Origin: Deinococcus sp.
GTDB lineage: Bacteria; Deinococcota; Deinococci; Deinococcales; Deinococcaceae
Direction of reading: 5' to 3'
Length of the DNA: 36,458 nucleotides
Assembly (NCBI RefSeq): GCF_018260555.1
Contig: NZ_JAGLBB010000015.1
Coordinates: forward strand, 1 to 36,458
Part shown: positions 35,155-36,458 of the stretch, piece by piece
Layout: each line of letters starts with the position of its first letter
How positions within the stretch are numbered: position 1 is the stretch's first letter
Position numbers and translations under genes: made by a program
Notes under the pieces: model-generated
Seen by the model: the letters and a program-made list of their open reading frames with translations, nothing else
Told to the model about the DNA's origin: nothing
Database searches by the model: none

Positions 35155-35784
35155 ATGAAATTCTCCCACGTACTTTTAACCGCCCTCGCCCTCAGTGGCG
35201 CCGCCAGCGCAGCAACGTACACCGTCAGGCCCGGTGACACGCTGTACTCGATTGCCCGCGCCACCGGCATGGAGCCGAGCGCCCTGATGCGGCTGAATAA
35301 CCTCAGCAGCACGACCATCAACGTGGGTCAGAGGATCACGACCGGAGGCAGCAGTGCCTCCGGTTCCACATCCGCGCCGCGCGCCACGACCGCCGCGTCG
35401 CCCGTTCCACGCGGCAACGGTTTCGTGCGCTCGGCCGCCACCCGCTACCTGGGGATCCGGTACGTGCTGGGCGGCAACGGCAACGGCGGCATCGACTGCA
35501 GCAGCTACACCATGAACGTGTTCCGGCAGATGGGCGTGAACCTGCCCCGCACCGCGGCCTCCCAGTGGCGCACCGGCTCCCCCGTGAGCCGCCGCGACCT
35601 GCGCGCCGGGGACCTGGTGTTCTTCAACACCATGGGCCGCACCGCCAGTCACGTCGGCATCTACATGGGCGACGGCATGATGGCCAACGCCAACAGCTAC
35701 CACGGCCGCAGCATGATCGAGCCCCTGTTCAGCAACTCGTACTGGGCCAGCCGCTACAACGGCGCCCGCCGCGTCCTGAACTGA
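35155..35784 (+). CDS. LysM plus NlpC/P60 cell-wall peptidase
   Basis: A 209-residue exported cysteine peptidase acting on peptidoglycan stem peptides. A signal peptide (1-19, HVLLTALALSGAASA) is followed by a LysM domain (21-62, YTVRPGDTLYSIARATG), a Ser/Thr/Ala linker (63-88) and the NlpC/P60 domain (89-209). The catalytic Cys is C115 (GGIDCSSYT) and the His H166 (ASHVGIYMGDG); the third polar residue probably lies in NANSYHG. The architecture equals small secreted endopeptidases. The LysM is nearly the same as in the M23 protein at 31432. Two tandem terminators follow. Confidence 0.95.
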   Translation: MKFSHVLLTALALSGAASAATYTVRPGDTLYSIARATGMEPSALMRLNNLSSTTINVGQRITTGGSSASGSTSAPRATTAASPVPRGNGFVRSAATRYLGIRYVLGGNGNGGIDCSSYTMNVFRQMGVNLPRTAASQWRTGSPVSRRDLRAGDLVFFNTMGRTASHVGIYMGDGMMANANSYHGRSMIEPLFSNSYWASRYNGARRVLN

Positions 35785-35824
35785 ACGCACCGACCAGGTT
35801 TCACCAACACCGTTTCACCGACAC

Positions 35825-35852
35825 CCCCCGCCCCTCCCGGCGGGGGTTTTTT
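35825..35852 (+). terminator. Intrinsic terminator after the NlpC/P60 gene
   Basis: An 8-bp stem CCCCCGCC/GGCGGGGG with loop CCTCCC is followed by six T. Confidence 0.9.
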
Positions 35853-35913
35853 CAGGCCACCACGCGCAGAGGTGGGCCGCCCCGGCACATTCTGGACGGC
35901 CGCCTGCAACGTT

Positions 35914-35944
35914 GACACCCCAGCGCAGGACTGGGGTGTCTTTT
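35914..35944 (+). terminator. Second terminator downstream of the NlpC/P60 gene
   Basis: A perfect 10-bp stem GACACCCCAG/CTGGGGTGTC around CGCAGGA runs into TTTT on the plus strand. It backs up the first terminator; the minus strand has no T run, so it does not obviously serve the LolA-like gene. Confidence 0.8.
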
Positions 35945-36030
35945 CCGGTTCTTTCCCGCCTGCCTTTCCCGCCTGCTCGCTCTCGCCCATCCCTGCTGGG
36001 CAGCGCCGCTGTGCGGGTCCAGTTGGGGGG

Positions 36031-36458
36031 TTACTGCCGGATAATCTGCGCGTCCTTCGGGAGGGCCTTGATCTCGGTGGCCGTCAATCCGGTGTTCACG
36101 CGGTAGTTCGAGACGTTCAGGTCAGCCAGGGTCTTGCCGCCACTGTTCAGCACCTGAATGCGGGTGGGGCGCCAGCCGCTTTCGGTGATCCACACGCGGG
36201 TGCGGTCGGTACCGCCGCTTTTGGGCGTAGCTTCCAGTTGGAACAGGCGCTTGCCAGCCGGGCCAGTGGCGCCCAGCAGTTTGACGTTGTAACTGCCGAG
36301 CATGCTGGCGGTGTTGCTCAGCTGCGTGAAATCCAGGCTCAGGCCGGCGCTCCCGGCAGCCTTCTGGGGGGTGGTGACGGTGATCTGGTTGGTCAGGAAC
36401 AGGTACTGCCGGATCTCGTTCTTGTCGGCGACGACCACGTTGTCGGCCAGGGCGTCCG
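36031..36458 (-). CDS. LolA-like outer-membrane lipoprotein-sorting protein (partial)
   Basis: The C-terminal 142 or so residues of a gene that enters from beyond the right edge; the frame stays open to the last base. The visible part alternates beta-strands (NVVVADKNEIRQYLFLTNQI, KRLFQLEATPKSG, RTRVWITESGWRPTRIQVLN, TLADLNVSNYRVN) in the manner of the LolA/LolB half-barrel, with the Trp-containing strand typical of lipoprotein carriers and DUF4292-like relatives. It ends in AEIKALPKDAQIIRQ. Such proteins shuttle lipidated proteins or other lipids across the envelope. The signal peptide and N-terminus are outside the window. Confidence 0.65.
   Translation of the reverse strand, partial: DALADNVVVADKNEIRQYLFLTNQITVTTPQKAAGSAGLSLDFTQLSNTASMLGSYNVKLLGATGPAGKRLFQLEATPKSGGTDRTRVWITESGWRPTRIQVLNSGGKTLADLNVSNYRVNTGLTATEIKALPKDAQIIRQ

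Overview
The window is GC-rich chromosomal DNA whose gene content, protein sequences and promoter style point to a Deinococcus species. This assignment is inference from family resemblance; no 16S gene is present. About 40 intact protein genes, one tRNA-Lys(CUU), one decayed IS1595-type insertion sequence, two gene remnants and at least eleven copies of two short palindromic repeat families are visible. The most striking regulatory feature is a recurrent promoter layout: a TANNNT -10 box followed 6-9 nt later by the start codon, with no ribosome binding site. This is the signature of leaderless mRNAs, known to be common in Deinococcus, and it fixes the start of about 20 genes here.

Layout. 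1-2450: tRNA-Lys, an NTF2-like protein, rlmB and a coupled aldose epimerase. 2560-6090: a small protein, an HtrA-type protease, a PadR regulator coupled to a single-span membrane protein, and an EVE-domain protein. 6270-10900: a 31-residue membrane protein, a PlsC-like acyltransferase, nrdR, a degenerate SDR, a zinc-ribbon protein, and Nudix coupled to dnaB. 10900-11577 is a gene-free, repeat-rich stretch. 11578-13730: two tandem type IV pilin-like genes, a DUF1802 protein and a lipoprotein. 13781-15023: the dead insertion sequence, a beheaded surface-protein gene and a repeat. 15031-18175: glcF, a repeat cluster with a flavin-monooxygenase remnant, and an MFS transporter. 18565-24621: ICMT-like methyltransferase with meaB; histidine phosphatase with purM; a VTT membrane protein; MBL hydrolase with trpC. 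24738-28042: hpt and leuS. 28286-36458: alpha/beta hydrolase, polyprenyl synthase, N-formylglutamate amidohydrolase, an M23 endopeptidase, dtd with DUF1844, family 4 uracil-DNA glycosylase, an unknown protein, an NlpC/P60 hydrolase and a partial LolA-like gene.

How genes work together. Many pairs overlap by 4 nt (GTGA/ATGA) and are probably translationally coupled: rlmB-galM, padR-membrane protein, meaB-ICMT, purM-phosphatase and trpC-MBL. dnaB-Nudix share one base. The LysM-M23 and LysM-NlpC/P60 proteins are likely exported cell-wall hydrolases.

Best candidates for novelty: (1) a compact attenuator before leuS, in which a leaderless 13-residue leader peptide with adjacent Leu codons precedes mutually exclusive antiterminator and terminator hairpins; (2) two MITE-like repeat families whose outermost bases coincide with stop codons of several genes; (3) leaderless mini-ORFs whose stop codons overlap the start codons of meaB and glcF.
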